A stretch of DNA of 64,000 nucleotides from Luteimonas marina. GTDB lineage: Bacteria > Pseudomonadota > Gammaproteobacteria > Xanthomonadales > Xanthomonadaceae. Location: contig NZ_VOHK01000007.1 in assembly GCF_007859325.1 (NCBI RefSeq), positions 1 to 64,000 on the forward strand, written 5' to 3'. The notes under the pieces are model-generated. The model was not told where the DNA came from and did no database searches. It worked only from the letters and a program-made list of their open reading frames with translations. Position 1 is the stretch's first letter; every line of letters begins with the position of its first letter. The position numbers and the translations under genes are program-made. This document shows positions 47,185 through 56,365 of this stretch, piece after piece.

Positions 47185-48225
47185 ATGCAGACCGCCGCTC
47201 CGACGCTACGCGAAGCCGAAACGCTGCCGCAGCCCTACCTGCTGTTCCTCGGCGACACCACCGAGGCCGGCTACGCCAAGACCGCGTTCGGCCTGCGCGA
47301 CTGGGCGAGCGAGCGCTGCGTCGGCGAGTTCGCCTGCGCCGGCGCCACGGTCAGTGCCGGCCTGCCGTCGCTGACGCCGGCGCAGGCGCGCATGCTGGGC
47401 GCGCGCTCGATGGTGATCGGCGTCGCCAATCCCGGCGGGCGCATCCCGCCCGCGTGGCTGCCGTCGCTGCTCGAGGCCCTGCACGCGGGGCTGGACCTGA
47501 TCGGCGGCATGCACGCGCGGCTGTCGGGCATCGAGCCGCTGCGCAACGCCGCGGTGGTGCATGGGCGGTGCCTGATCGACGTGCGCGAGCCGCCATCGGC
47601 GCTGCCGATCGCCAGCGGCCGCAAGCGCACCGGGCGGCGCCTGCTCACCGTCGGCACCGATTGCGCGCTGGGCAAGAAATACACCGCTCTGTCGCTGGTG
47701 CGCGCATTCCGCGGGCGCGGCGTCGACGCGCAGTTCCGCGCCAGCGGGCAGACCGGCATCCTGATCGCGGGCGCCGGCGTGCCGATGGACGCGGTGGTCG
47801 CGGATTTCGCTGCGGGCGCAGCGGAAACGCTGTCGCCCGACGCCGATCCCGCGCACTGGGACGTGATCGAAGGCCAGGGCTCGCTGTCGCATCCGGCCTA
47901 TGCGGGCGTGTCGCTGTCGCTGCTGCACGGCAGCCAGCCCGACGTGATCGTCGTCTGCCACGAGCACGGCCGCGAGCGCGTGCTCGGCCATCCGCACTAC
48001 GCCCTGCCGTCGATCGAGGAGACGATCGAACTCGCGCTGCGGCTCGGCGCGCGCACCAATCCCGCGATTCGCTGCGCCGGCGTCAGCCTCAACACCGGCG
48101 CGCTCGACTTCGAGGCCGCGCAACGCGCGATCGCGGACACCGCCGCGCGCCTCGGCCTGCCCGTGGCCGACCCGATGCGCGGCGGCGAGGCCTTCGCGCG
48201 GCTGGTCGACGCCTGCCTCGCATGA
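47185..48225 (+). CDS. dgcN: DUF1611 family protein, D-glutamate N-acetyltransferase (DgcN)-like
   Basis: 346-aa cytoplasmic protein. The N-terminal domain (YLLFLGDTTEAGYAKTAFGLRDW) and the C-terminal P-loop-like domain (LTVGTDCALGKKYTALSL.RAF, then FRASGQTGILIAG) are the DUF1611 pattern. DgcN acetylates D-glutamate, after which DgcA racemises the product to N-acetyl-L-glutamate. The presence of both genes in one locus supports this role over the generic family name. The ATGA overlap with the permease gene indicates coupling. Confidence 0.85.
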   Translation: MQTAAPTLREAETLPQPYLLFLGDTTEAGYAKTAFGLRDWASERCVGEFACAGATVSAGLPSLTPAQARMLGARSMVIGVANPGGRIPPAWLPSLLEALHAGLDLIGGMHARLSGIEPLRNAAVVHGRCLIDVREPPSALPIASGRKRTGRRLLTVGTDCALGKKYTALSLVRAFRGRGVDAQFRASGQTGILIAGAGVPMDAVVADFAAGAAETLSPDADPAHWDVIEGQGSLSHPAYAGVSLSLLHGSQPDVIVVCHEHGRERVLGHPHYALPSIEETIELALRLGARTNPAIRCAGVSLNTGALDFEAAQRAIADTAARLGLPVADPMRGGEAFARLVDACLA

Positions 48226-49325
48226 CGCCGGCCTCCACCTGGTTCCAGCGCTACCTGCTGCCGGGCTTCGTGTTCCAGGCGGCGGTGATCGCCGGCGGCT
48301 ATGCCACCGGGCGCGAACTGGTGGAGTTCTTCCTGCCGGCCGGCCCGTGGGGAGGCCTGCTCGGCATGGCGGTGAGCATGCTGGTGTGGAGCGTCGTGCT
48401 GATGCTCAGCTTCGAGCTGGCCCGGGTCGCGCGCGCCTACGACTACCGGGCGTTCTTCAAGCTGCTGCTCGGCCGCGGCTGGTTCGCGTTCGAGATCGGC
48501 TATGTCCTGCTGATGCTCGTGATCATGGCGGTGATGGGCGCGGCGGCCGGGGAGATCGCCTTCAGCCTGTTCGGCCTGCCGCGGCTGGCGGGCTCGCTGG
48601 CGATGATCGCCGCCACCGGCGCCATGCTGTTCTTCGGCTCGGCCGCGATCGAGAAGTTCCTGGTCGCGTCGGTCGGCTACCTGTACCTGGTCTACTTCGT
48701 GTTCGTGGTCTGGGCTGTGGTGGCGTTCGGCGACCGCATCGACGCGAATTTCGCCTCGGTGCCGGTCGAGGGCGGCTGGTTCAAGGCCGGCGTGACCTAC
48801 GCCGGCTACAACGTCGCCACCATTCCCGCGGTCCTGTTCTGCGTGCGCCACTTCGGGCGCCGCCGCGAGGCGCTGGCCGCCGGCGCGCTGGCCGGGCCGC
48901 TGGGCATGCTGCCGGGCGTGGTGTTCTACATCGCGATGATGGGCTGGTACCACGAGATCGGCGACGAGGCCCTGCCTTCGGCCTTCCTGCTGGCGAAGCT
49001 GCAGGCGCCGTGGTTCGAGTGGGCGTTCCAGATCGCGGTGATGTTGACCTTGGTGGATACCGGCGTGGCCCTGCTGCACGCGATCAACGAGCGGGTCGCG
49101 AACGCATGGGAAGAGCGGCGCAGGCCCATGCCGCGTTCGCTGCGCCCGGCGCTCGCGGTCGGCGTGATGCTGGTCGCGGTGTACGCCGCGACCGCGGTCG
49201 GACTGGTCGATTTGATCGCCAAGGGCTACGGCACGCTGACCTGGTATTTCCTGGCGATTTACGTGTTGCCGCTGATGACCTGGGGCCTGTGGCTGCTGTG
49301 GCGGAGGAGAAACCGATGGCCGTGA
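48222..49325 (+). CDS. YkvI-like membrane transporter (APC-type fold)
   Basis: 367-aa integral membrane protein with about 10 helices, resembling the uncharacterised YkvI family of the amino acid-polyamine-cation transporter fold. Visible features: the GYATGRELVEFF loop after helix 1, conserved small-residue helices, and a C-terminal RRRNRW tail. Linked to dgcN by overlapping start and stop, it is likely a D-glutamate or dipeptide permease; the substrate is inferred. The next gene overlaps its end by 10 bp. Confidence 0.85.
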   Translation: MTPASTWFQRYLLPGFVFQAAVIAGGYATGRELVEFFLPAGPWGGLLGMAVSMLVWSVVLMLSFELARVARAYDYRAFFKLLLGRGWFAFEIGYVLLMLVIMAVMGAAAGEIAFSLFGLPRLAGSLAMIAATGAMLFFGSAAIEKFLVASVGYLYLVYFVFVVWAVVAFGDRIDANFASVPVEGGWFKAGVTYAGYNVATIPAVLFCVRHFGRRREALAAGALAGPLGMLPGVVFYIAMMGWYHEIGDEALPSAFLLAKLQAPWFEWAFQIAVMLTLVDTGVALLHAINERVANAWEERRRPMPRSLRPALAVGVMLVAVYAATAVGLVDLIAKGYGTLTWYFLAIYVLPLMTWGLWLLWRRRNRWP

Positions 49326-50914
49326 TTTCGAAATGCCTGCGCGCCGTCGCGATCGCAGCGGGATCCCTGTTCGCCTTGGCTGCCTTCGCCGCGCCGCCGG
49401 AAGGCTTCGACGCGCGCGTGGAGCAGGCGATGCGCTCGCGCGACGTGCCGGGCATGGCGATCGCGATCGTCGAGAACGGCGAGATCGTGCACGCGAAGGG
49501 CTACGGCGTGCGCCGGCTGGGGTCGCCGGAAGCCGTGGACGCCGACACCATCTTTCCCACCGGCTCCACCGGCAAGGCGGTGACCGCGGCGGCGCTGGCG
49601 ATCCTCGTCGACGAAGGCAGGCTGGGCTGGGACGACCGGGTCATCGACCACCTGCCCGACTTCCGCATGTATGACGCCTGGGTGACGCGCGAGATGACCG
49701 TGCGCGACCTGCTGCTGCATCGCAGCGGCCTCGGCCTCGGCGCGGGCGACCTGCTGTTCATCCCGCGCAGCTCGCGCAGCCGCGCCGACATCGTGCGCGC
49801 GCTGCGCCACATCCAGCCGGCGACCAGCTTCCGCAGCGGCTACGCCTACGACAACATCCTCTACATCGTCGCCGGCGAGCTGGTGTCCGCGGTCAGCGGG
49901 CAGGACTGGGAAAGCTTCGTGCGCGAGCGCATCTTCGCGCCGCTGGGCATGCGCACCGCGACCAGCCACGAGGACGACCGCTTCAACACCGAAAACCGCG
50001 CGCAGCCGCATGCGCGCCTCGACCCGCGCCTGCGCGGCCTCGGCGCGCAGCAACTGCTGCCCGAGCGCGAAGGGCTGGGGCAGGTCGGCGCGCCGGCCGG
50101 CGGGCTGTCGTGGAGCGCGAACGACTTCGCGCGCTGGCTGCAGGCGCAGCTCGCGCTCGGCGCCGCGCCGGGCGGCGAGGGCAAGCGGCTGTGGAGCGAG
50201 GCGAACGCACGCGAGATGTGGACCCCGCAGGTGCCGGTGCCGATCCGTCCGTTCCCGGCGCCGATCGCCGACATCACGCCGCAGTTCTCCGGCTACGCGC
50301 TGGGCTGGAACGTGCAGGACTACCGCGGCGTCAAGGTCGTGCAGCACGGCGGCGCGGTGTTCGGCGTGCTGGCCTACGTGGTGCTGGTGCCCGAGCGCAA
50401 CCTCGGCATCGCGCTGCAGGTCAACGCCGAGGACGTGGAGGTGCTGCGCGGCCTGGGCTACGAACTGCTCGACCACTACCTCGGCTTCGAACCGCGCGAC
50501 TGGGTGGCGGCGTTCACGCAGTGGAACCGGCAGCGCCTCGAAGGCGGTCTTGCTGCGCTGGAGGCGATGGGCAAGCAGGTGCGCAAGGCGTCGCGTCCCT
50601 CGCTGCCGCTGGCGGGCTACACCGGCGACTACGCCGACGCATGGTACGGCCCGATCGCCATCGCCGAGCGCGGTGGCAGGCTGCGCATCGATTTCCGGCA
50701 GACGCCGGACATGCAGGGCACGCTGACCCACTGGCAGTACGACACCTTCCGCGCCGACTGGGACGACGCGTCGATCGAACCGGCCTACGTGACCTTCGCG
50801 CTGGACGCCGGGGGCAAGGTCGCGCGGATTACGATGAAGGCGGTCTCGCCGACGGCCGACTTCAGCTACGACTACCACGACCTGCTGTTCGAGCCGCGGG
50901 CAACAGGCCACTGA
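49316..50914 (+). CDS. Secreted serine hydrolase (class C β-lactamase/PBP-like) with DUF3471-like tail
   Basis: 532-aa periplasmic enzyme. A signal peptide (about 1–25, ending AAFAA) precedes a β-lactamase-fold domain with GSTGK (SxxK), YDNILY (YxN) and VQHGGAV as the third box. The last 110 residues (LPLAGYTGDYADAWYGPIAIAERGGRLRIDFR...) match the DUF3471-type lipocalin-like tail often found behind such domains. It differs from the hydrolase at 38109, which has membrane helices instead. The family includes D-aminopeptidases and esterases. GGAGGAG precedes the ATG. Confidence 0.88.
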   Translation: MAVISKCLRAVAIAAGSLFALAAFAAPPEGFDARVEQAMRSRDVPGMAIAIVENGEIVHAKGYGVRRLGSPEAVDADTIFPTGSTGKAVTAAALAILVDEGRLGWDDRVIDHLPDFRMYDAWVTREMTVRDLLLHRSGLGLGAGDLLFIPRSSRSRADIVRALRHIQPATSFRSGYAYDNILYIVAGELVSAVSGQDWESFVRERIFAPLGMRTATSHEDDRFNTENRAQPHARLDPRLRGLGAQQLLPEREGLGQVGAPAGGLSWSANDFARWLQAQLALGAAPGGEGKRLWSEANAREMWTPQVPVPIRPFPAPIADITPQFSGYALGWNVQDYRGVKVVQHGGAVFGVLAYVVLVPERNLGIALQVNAEDVEVLRGLGYELLDHYLGFEPRDWVAAFTQWNRQRLEGGLAALEAMGKQVRKASRPSLPLAGYTGDYADAWYGPIAIAERGGRLRIDFRQTPDMQGTLTHWQYDTFRADWDDASIEPAYVTFALDAGGKVARITMKAVSPTADFSYDYHDLLFEPRATGH

Positions 50915-51265
50915 TCCACACCTCTTTTGCAGGAGCGGCTTCCAGCGCGACCGTATCCGGTCCCGTCGAACATGCGGTCGTGGCTGAAGGGAACCTCCAA
51001 AACTGTCATTTCGAGCGTAGCGAGAAATCCAAGCGCTTGAAAAGCAAGATTTCTCACTGCGTTCGAAATGACAAGTTCTGGATTTTTAGAAGTTCCCTGA
51101 AGCCGCTCCTGCAAGCTCCGGATTTTTGGGCTGCAGTCGATGCGCGGCTTCCCGAGGATGGCCAATCATGGACGTGACCCCGAGACAGCCTGCCGCGGAA
51201 CCGTCCGGCATGAGATGCTGCGCCCGCCGCCTGCCGGCATCGCTGCGATCAACGGAGGTTTCACC
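50915..51265. other. 351-bp gap without a gene
   Basis: Apart from the nested inverted repeat at 50928–51113, the gap holds about 150 bp with no clear coding signal and then the Shine-Dalgarno sequence (ACGGAGG) of the EamA gene. Confidence 0.6.
50928..51113. repeat. Nested double inverted repeat
   Basis: Outer arms TGCAGGAGCGGCTTC (50928–50942) and GAAGCCGCTCCTGCA (51099–51113) are perfect complements. Inner arms at 51004–51073 belong to the TGTCATTTCGAGCG family. The whole could extrude as one large cruciform or form an RNA hairpin. Confidence 0.75.
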
Positions 51266-51700
51266 ATGCCGTCTTCCCCGAACTGGCTGGTATGGGCATT
51301 GCTATCGGCATGCTTCGCGGCGATCACCGCGGTGCTCGCCAAGGTGGGCGTGAAGGGCGTCGACTCCGACCTGGCGATGGCGATCAGGGCGGCCATCGTC
51401 GCGATCATCGCGGTGCCCTTCGTGATGGTCGCCGGGAAGTGGTCCAACCCGTTGGACCTGCAGCCGCGGACGCTGGTGTTCTTGGCGCTGTCCGCGTTCG
51501 CGGCGGGAGCGTCCTGGGTCTGTTACTTCAGGGCGCTGCAGATCGGCGAAGCATTCAAGGTCGCGCCCATCGACAAGTTCAGCGTCGTGCTGGTCGCGGT
51601 GTTCGCCTTCATGTTCTTGGGCGAGCGTCCTTCGGGCCGGGACTGGGCGGGGATCGGCCTAATCACCACGGGGCTGGTGCTGCTGGCGCTCAGGCGCTGA
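51266..51700 (+). CDS. Short EamA/DMT-family membrane protein
   Basis: 144-aa protein with a single EamA domain of about 5 helices (WLVWALLSACFAAITAVLAKVGVKGVDSDLA... to IGLITTGLVLLALRR). The conserved APIDKFSVVLVAVFAFMFLGE segment is typical. One-domain DMT proteins work as dimers, and export of a small metabolite is likely. The ATG at 51266 has GGAGG upstream; a longer frame from 51140 reads as non-coding. It is convergent with the glycosyltransferase pair. Confidence 0.87.
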   Translation: MPSSPNWLVWALLSACFAAITAVLAKVGVKGVDSDLAMAIRAAIVAIIAVPFVMVAGKWSNPLDLQPRTLVFLALSAFAAGASWVCYFRALQIGEAFKVAPIDKFSVVLVAVFAFMFLGERPSGRDWAGIGLITTGLVLLALRR

Positions 51701-51718
51701 GCGGGGACACGGCCGACA

Positions 51719-52471
51719 TCAGCCCAGCTCCTCGGCGGCGGGAAACTTCGCCCGCTTGATCAACCAGGCCACGCCGAGCAAGTCACTGATCCCGACCAGG
51801 GCGCGGTCGAGGTTGTTGTACTTGGAGGCGCCGCGCGTGCGCGGACGATGGTTGACCGGCACGCTTGCGGTTCTCCAGCCCGCGCGCTGCATGAGCGCCG
51901 GCAGGAACCGGTGCATGTGGTCGAAGGCCGGCAGGTCGAGGTAGGCCGCGCGCTCGAACAGTTTCATGCCGCAGCCCGTGTCCGGCGTGTCGTCGCGCAG
52001 CAGGCGGCCGCGGAGGGCATTGGCCCACTTCGACGCCCAGCGCTTGCTGCGCGAGTCCCTGCGCTGTGTGCGCCAGCCGGCGAACAGTTTCACCTCCGGC
52101 GGCGAGCGGTCGCGTTCGGTGCAGAGTCTGGCGATGTCGGCAGGATCGTTCTGGCCGTCGCCGTCCAGCGTCGCGATCCATTCGCCGCGCGCCGCCCTCA
52201 CCCCGGTGCGGATCGCCGCGCTCTGGCCGGCGTTGACCGAATGCCGGATGATGCGCAGTTCCGGCACCTTCGCCTTCAGCGCATGGAGCACGGCGAGCGT
52301 GTCGTCGGTCGAACCATCGTCGACGTACAGGATTTCGAACACGAGCGTGCCGCGCGGCAGCGAGGCGAGGATCTCGCGCACCAGCGGCGCGACGTTGTCC
52401 TGCTCGTTGAACGTGGGCACGACGATGGAAAGCGCAGGCCGTTCGACCCTGTGCGGAACGGGCCTATTCAC
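51719..52471 (-). CDS. Family 2 glycosyltransferase, dolichol/undecaprenyl-phosphate sugar transferase-like
   Basis: 250-aa GT-A enzyme of the DPM1/ArnC branch. LSIVVPTFNEQDNV, YVDDGSTDDTL, NAGQSAAIRTGV, and the LDGDGQNDP metal site followed by DTGCGMKLF are characteristic. It has no C-terminal membrane helices, unlike ArnC or GtrB. It probably makes a polyprenyl-phosphate-sugar used by the GT39 enzyme with which it overlaps by 8 bp. It is the last gene of the leftward run. Confidence 0.88.
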   Translation of the reverse strand: MNRPVPHRVERPALSIVVPTFNEQDNVAPLVREILASLPRGTLVFEILYVDDGSTDDTLAVLHALKAKVPELRIIRHSVNAGQSAAIRTGVRAARGEWIATLDGDGQNDPADIARLCTERDRSPPEVKLFAGWRTQRRDSRSKRWASKWANALRGRLLRDDTPDTGCGMKLFERAAYLDLPAFDHMHRFLPALMQRAGWRTASVPVNHRPRTRGASKYNNLDRALVGISDLLGVAWLIKRAKFPAAEELG

Positions 52472-54170
52472 GGTCGGGCAGGTCCTGCGGGAACGGTGGG
52501 GTCGTGCAGTCGCCCGCGACGGCGGTTCCGGGAACCAGCAGCCAGCTGCGGCGGTTGGATTGCCCGATGGCGAGGCTCCTGTCGCGGTCGACGCAGGGCC
52601 CCAGCGCTTCGCCGAGCACGAACAGCCAGCGCCGGCGCGGCGCGGCGCGGACCCAGTCGCCGGCCTCGCGCCACTGCTCGTGCCAAGGGCGCTTGAAGCC
52701 GAATTCGGCGACCGGTCGGTCGGCTTGCAGGAGGTTCTGTTCGCGCCAGGCGATCAGGCCCAGTTCCGCGTCGGGTCCGATGGCCTGCCCGGCGCGATCC
52801 ATGATCTGCCGCGCCGAGCCGGACGCATCGATGGCGGGCATGAAGCCAAGTCCCCACGTCGCCCAGAGCCAGCAGGTGAACAGGACCAGGGCGTTGCCGA
52901 TGCGGCGCGCGCCGAACACCGCGAGCAGGACGCAGCCCGCAAACCCGAGCGTCAGCAGCCAGAGCAGGAGGCTGCGCTCGTCCGACCACGGGATCTCGCG
53001 CTGTGCGGCGAGGCGCCGCGCCCAGTCGCTCCAGCCGGCCAGCGCCGCCATCGAGGCCATCGTGGCCAGGCCCGACAGGACGGCGAGATAGGCGGCGAGC
53101 ACGCGCTGTACGCCAAGTTTGCGCAACAGCCCCGGGAGCAGGGGCGCAGCCGCGAGGCACAGCGCGGGCAGAGCCGGGAAGATATAGACCTCGCGCTTGC
53201 CCGGGCTCAGGCTGAAGAAGACCAGCACCAGCACGCTCCAGCCCAGCAGCAGGACCTGGCGCGGATCCATGCGCCGCAGGCGACGCCACCAAGCGGGCAC
53301 CAGCCACGGCAGCAGCAGGGCGCCGGGCAGCCAGAGCGTGGCGATGACCTGCAGGTAGTACCACCAGGGCTGCACGTGCATCCAGGGATTGGCGTAGCGC
53401 TCCCCGGTCTGCTTGAACAGCAGTTCGCGCGTATAGCTTTCCAGCGCCGGATCGGGATCGAGCGCCAGCGTCGCCAGCAGCGGTCCGAGCCAGACGGCGG
53501 TGCCCGCGAGGAAGGCGAACCCGGCGCCGAGCCAGTCCAGCGCCGATCCGGTGCGGGGAAGGGCCGCTTCCCGCCGGTGCGACAGCAGCGCCCAGGGCAG
53601 CAGTACCAGCAGCGGCAGGAAGCCGACGCCCTTGGTCACCGTGCCCAAGCCGGCCGCGAACGCGCCCAGCCACAGCAGCCCGCGCGAGCGCGCGACCAGC
53701 AGGTGGCGCAGCAGGGCCCACAGCGCCAGCGTCGTCAGCGCCACCAGCACCATGTCGATCTGCCCGCGCTTGGCCTGCAGGCCGAACTGGAGGCAGACCC
53801 ACAGCGCGCCGGCGGCGTGCCAGGCGATGCGCCTGGACCACAGCCGCGCCGCCAGGTCCCAGGTGAGCCAGAGCGTGACCAGCGCCGCCAGCAGCGACGG
53901 CAGCAGGAAGGCGATGCGCCAGTCGCGCACCAGCGTGTACGCGGCCGCCTGCAGCCACATGAAGACGGCAGGCTTCTCCGCATAGAACTCCTGCCCGCGA
54001 TGCGGAACGAGCCAGTACCCGCTCTCCACCATCGCCTTTGCCGACAGGACGAATCGCGGTTCGTCCGCCGGCATCGGTTCGCGCATGCCGATGCCGGCGG
54101 CCAGGCCCAGCGCCACCAGTGCGACCCAGGCCGCGGCCTGCCAATGCGAAGGTTTCAATGTCGGCAGCAC
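52464..54170 (-). CDS. ArnT-like family 39/83 membrane glycosyltransferase
   Basis: About 568-aa integral membrane enzyme with about 12 helices, transferring a sugar from a lipid-phosphate donor to an envelope acceptor such as lipid A. The first periplasmic loop has MREPMPADEPRFVLSAKAMVESG, with the Asp-Glu pair essential in ArnT and PMT, and AEKPAVFMWL. SLSPGKREVYIFPALPALCL is the later family block. The start is uncertain: the frame runs to 54323 through the palindromic repeat, giving RRWIPAFAGMT, which is repeat sequence. A GTG at 54170, just before the first helix, is chosen; the ATG at 54266 inside the repeat is an alternative. Confidence 0.85.
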   Translation of the reverse strand: MLPTLKPSHWQAAAWVALVALGLAAGIGMREPMPADEPRFVLSAKAMVESGYWLVPHRGQEFYAEKPAVFMWLQAAAYTLVRDWRIAFLLPSLLAALVTLWLTWDLAARLWSRRIAWHAAGALWVCLQFGLQAKRGQIDMVLVALTTLALWALLRHLLVARSRGLLWLGAFAAGLGTVTKGVGFLPLLVLLPWALLSHRREAALPRTGSALDWLGAGFAFLAGTAVWLGPLLATLALDPDPALESYTRELLFKQTGERYANPWMHVQPWWYYLQVIATLWLPGALLLPWLVPAWWRRLRRMDPRQVLLLGWSVLVLVFFSLSPGKREVYIFPALPALCLAAAPLLPGLLRKLGVQRVLAAYLAVLSGLATMASMAALAGWSDWARRLAAQREIPWSDERSLLLWLLTLGFAGCVLLAVFGARRIGNALVLFTCWLWATWGLGFMPAIDASGSARQIMDRAGQAIGPDAELGLIAWREQNLLQADRPVAEFGFKRPWHEQWREAGDWVRAAPRRRWLFVLGEALGPCVDRDRSLAIGQSNRRSWLLVPGTAVAGDCTTPPFPQDLPDRE

Positions 54171-54260
54171 GCGAAGGACCGGCGGAATCGATCGCGGCAG
54201 TCTTGCGGCGCATGTGTCGGACAACTGTCGGAATGGCTGAACCGATCCCGACTCCGTTCT

Positions 54261-54364
54261 CGTCATCCCCGCGAAGGCGGGGATCCAGCGCCTTTGCGCA
54301 AGGCCAAATGGATGACCAGCCATTCGACTGTTGAAAAGCGCTACCCGCCTTCGCGGGGATGACG
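54261..54364. repeat. Paired palindromic repeat (CGTCATCCCCGCGAAGGCGGG)
   Basis: CGTCATCCCCGCGAAGGCGG at left and CCGCCTTCGCGGGGATGACG at right, between the histidine kinase and the ArnT-like gene, both on the minus strand. Confidence 0.8.
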
Positions 54365-54392
54365 GACTCGTGTCGCCCCGATCGCGCCCGAC

Positions 54393-55664
54393 TCAGCGCA
54401 GCGTCAGTACGCTCGTCGTGCCGCGCGCGCGATCCGAATACAGCTCCAGCTTCCAGCCCAGGTGCTCGCAGAGCCTGGAGATCAGCTCGAGTCCGATCCC
54501 GCCGCCGCCGCGATCGCCGCCGCCCCTGGCCAGGCGCGCATAGATCGCGCTGATCTCCTCGGGCGTCATGCCGTGGCCGGGGTCGTCGATGACGACGGTG
54601 GCCGGCGCCTCCAGGCGGATCGTGATTTCGCCCTTGTCGCTGTTCTCGATGGCGTTGCGCAGCAGGTTGCCGATGGCCGCCTGCACGATCGGCAGCGGCG
54701 CGAGGAGTTCGATCGACGGCAGCGGGGCCACGGTGAGGACGAGATCCTTGTCGCGGGTCAGGTGGCGATGGTCCTCGACGATCTCCAGCAGCAGCTGGTC
54801 GAGCGCGACGACGTCGCTGGTCTTCGGCAGCCGCGCCGGATCCTTCGCCAGCACCAGCAGCAGCGAGATCAGCTGCTCGACATCCCGCGCCGTGCGCCGG
54901 ATCCGCGACAGCTGGCCGCGGGCCGCGCCGGGAAGGTCCGGCTGCTGCAGCGCGATCTCGGTCGCGCCGGCGATGACGGCGATCGGCGTGCGCAGCTCGT
55001 GGCTTGCGGTATCGACGAAGGCGCGCTCGCGCTCGGTGAAGCGGTCGTGGCGTTGCAGGTAGTCGTTGAGCGCGTCGGCGATGATGACCAGCTCCGCGCT
55101 GGCCTCGTCGGGAACGTCGATCCGCTGGCCGGGCTGGTCCGGGCGCAGGCCGCCGATCTTGCCGGCCATCGTCGCGATCGGCCTGACCAGCCGGTTCACG
55201 CTCCAGCCGGTCACCAAGCCCAGCAGCAGGACCATCGTCGCCGTCGAACCGAAGACCGTGAGCCACATGTCGGCCTCGCGCTGCTCCAGGTCGGCGATGT
55301 TCAGCGCCAGCACGACCGGCTGGCCGTCGACCGTGCGCACCAGCGCGACGCTCTCCACGCCCTCCAGCATGATCTCGTCGTACACGCCGGCGGGCAGGTC
55401 GCGCAGTTCCTGCGGGATCGGCGCGGCGGTGCGGCCGTCGTACAGCGAGATGCTGTCGGTGTCGATCCAGCGGTAGGACGGGTCGCGCTGCTGCTGCTCG
55501 ATGATGTGGTCCATCTCGGTGTCGAGCAGGGTTTGCCAGACCAGCGCTTCTGCGTGCTCGTTGACGAAGTAGCCGTGCGCCATGATCGCGAGCGTCAGCA
55601 CGACGATGTAGCCGAGCAGGGCGAGCAGGATGCGGCGGCGCAGGCTGGTCCTGGCGGGCGTCAT
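54393..55664 (-). CDS. Two-component sensor histidine kinase
   Basis: 423-aa membrane kinase. TM1 (about 11–31), a periplasmic sensor of about 110 aa rich in acidic residues, TM2 (about 145–168), then a HAMP-like linker. The HisKA phosphorylation site is ASHELRTP. The catalytic domain has the N-box NLLRNAIENS, G1 VIDDPGHGM and G2 GGGIGLEL. The acidic sensor recalls PhoQ/QseC-like kinases responding to cations or cationic peptides; this is inference. The ATG overlaps the stop of the response regulator gene (ATGA). Confidence 0.93.
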   Translation of the reverse strand: MTPARTSLRRRILLALLGYIVVLTLAIMAHGYFVNEHAEALVWQTLLDTEMDHIIEQQQRDPSYRWIDTDSISLYDGRTAAPIPQELRDLPAGVYDEIMLEGVESVALVRTVDGQPVVLALNIADLEQREADMWLTVFGSTATMVLLLGLVTGWSVNRLVRPIATMAGKIGGLRPDQPGQRIDVPDEASAELVIIADALNDYLQRHDRFTERERAFVDTASHELRTPIAVIAGATEIALQQPDLPGAARGQLSRIRRTARDVEQLISLLLVLAKDPARLPKTSDVVALDQLLLEIVEDHRHLTRDKDLVLTVAPLPSIELLAPLPIVQAAIGNLLRNAIENSDKGEITIRLEAPATVVIDDPGHGMTPEEISAIYARLARGGGDRGGGGIGLELISRLCEHLGWKLELYSDRARGTTSVLTLR

Positions 55665-56365
55665 CGGTCGGCTTCCCCGTCGCCATCGGCAACGCCCGGC
55701 GCGACCAGGCGATAGCCCACGCGGGGCAGCGTCTGGATCAGCTTGTCGGAAAACTCGCCGTCGACGCTGCGCCGGAGTTCGTAGATATGCGAGCGCAGCA
55801 TGTCGCCGTCCGGCGGGCTGTCGCCCCACAGGGCGTATTCGAGCCGTTCCCGGGTCACGGCGTTCGGGCTGGAGCGCATCAACACCTCCAGCAGCTTCCT
55901 GCAGGCGGGATACAGGTGCAGCGAGCGGCCCGAGCGCGTGACCTCCAGCGTGCCCAGGTCCAGTTCGAGGTCCGCCACCTGCAGCACGCGCGCGCCCCCG
56001 CGCTTGCCCGCGCGCGCCACCAGGGCTTCCAGCCGCACTTCCAGCTCCGGCAGTTCGAAGGGCTTGGTCAGGTAGTCGTCCGCGCCGGCGCGGAACCCGG
56101 CGATCTTGTCGGGTAGTTCGTCGCGCGCGGTCAGCATCAGCACGGGGGTTTCGATGCCGGCGCTCCGCAGGTTCTTCAGCACCTCGTGCCCGTCCATGCG
56201 CGGCAGCATCCAGTCCAGCACGATCGCGTCGAAGGTCTGGGTGACGGCCAGGTGCAGGCCGGTCCTGCCGTCGGGCGCGACGTCGAGCATGTGGCCGAGG
56301 ACTTCGAAGTACTCGAACAGGTTCGTGACCAGATTGCGGTTGTCCTCGACGACCAGAATGCGCAT
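55661..56365 (-). CDS. OmpR/PhoB-family response regulator
   Basis: 234-aa regulator. Receiver domain: MRILVVEDNRNLV (acidic pocket), VLDWMLPRMDG (phospho-Asp at about residue 51), MLTARD (Thr) and YLTKPF (Lys). C-terminal winged helix: LHLYPACRKLLEVLMRSSPNAVTRERLEYALWGD..., ending VGYRLVAP. It is paired with the kinase and diverges from the PAP2–eptA–dgkA genes, which makes those genes its likely targets. Confidence 0.95.
   Translation of the reverse strand: MRILVVEDNRNLVTNLFEYFEVLGHMLDVAPDGRTGLHLAVTQTFDAIVLDWMLPRMDGHEVLKNLRSAGIETPVLMLTARDELPDKIAGFRAGADDYLTKPFELPELEVRLEALVARAGKRGGARVLQVADLELDLGTLEVTRSGRSLHLYPACRKLLEVLMRSSPNAVTRERLEYALWGDSPPDGDMLRSHIYELRRSVDGEFSDKLIQTLPRVGYRLVAPGVADGDGEADR

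Noticed and set aside
54171-54323. N-terminal extension of the ArnT-like gene through the palindromic repeat
   Set aside because: The added residues are the translation of the repeat and its flank; homology starts just before the first membrane helix.
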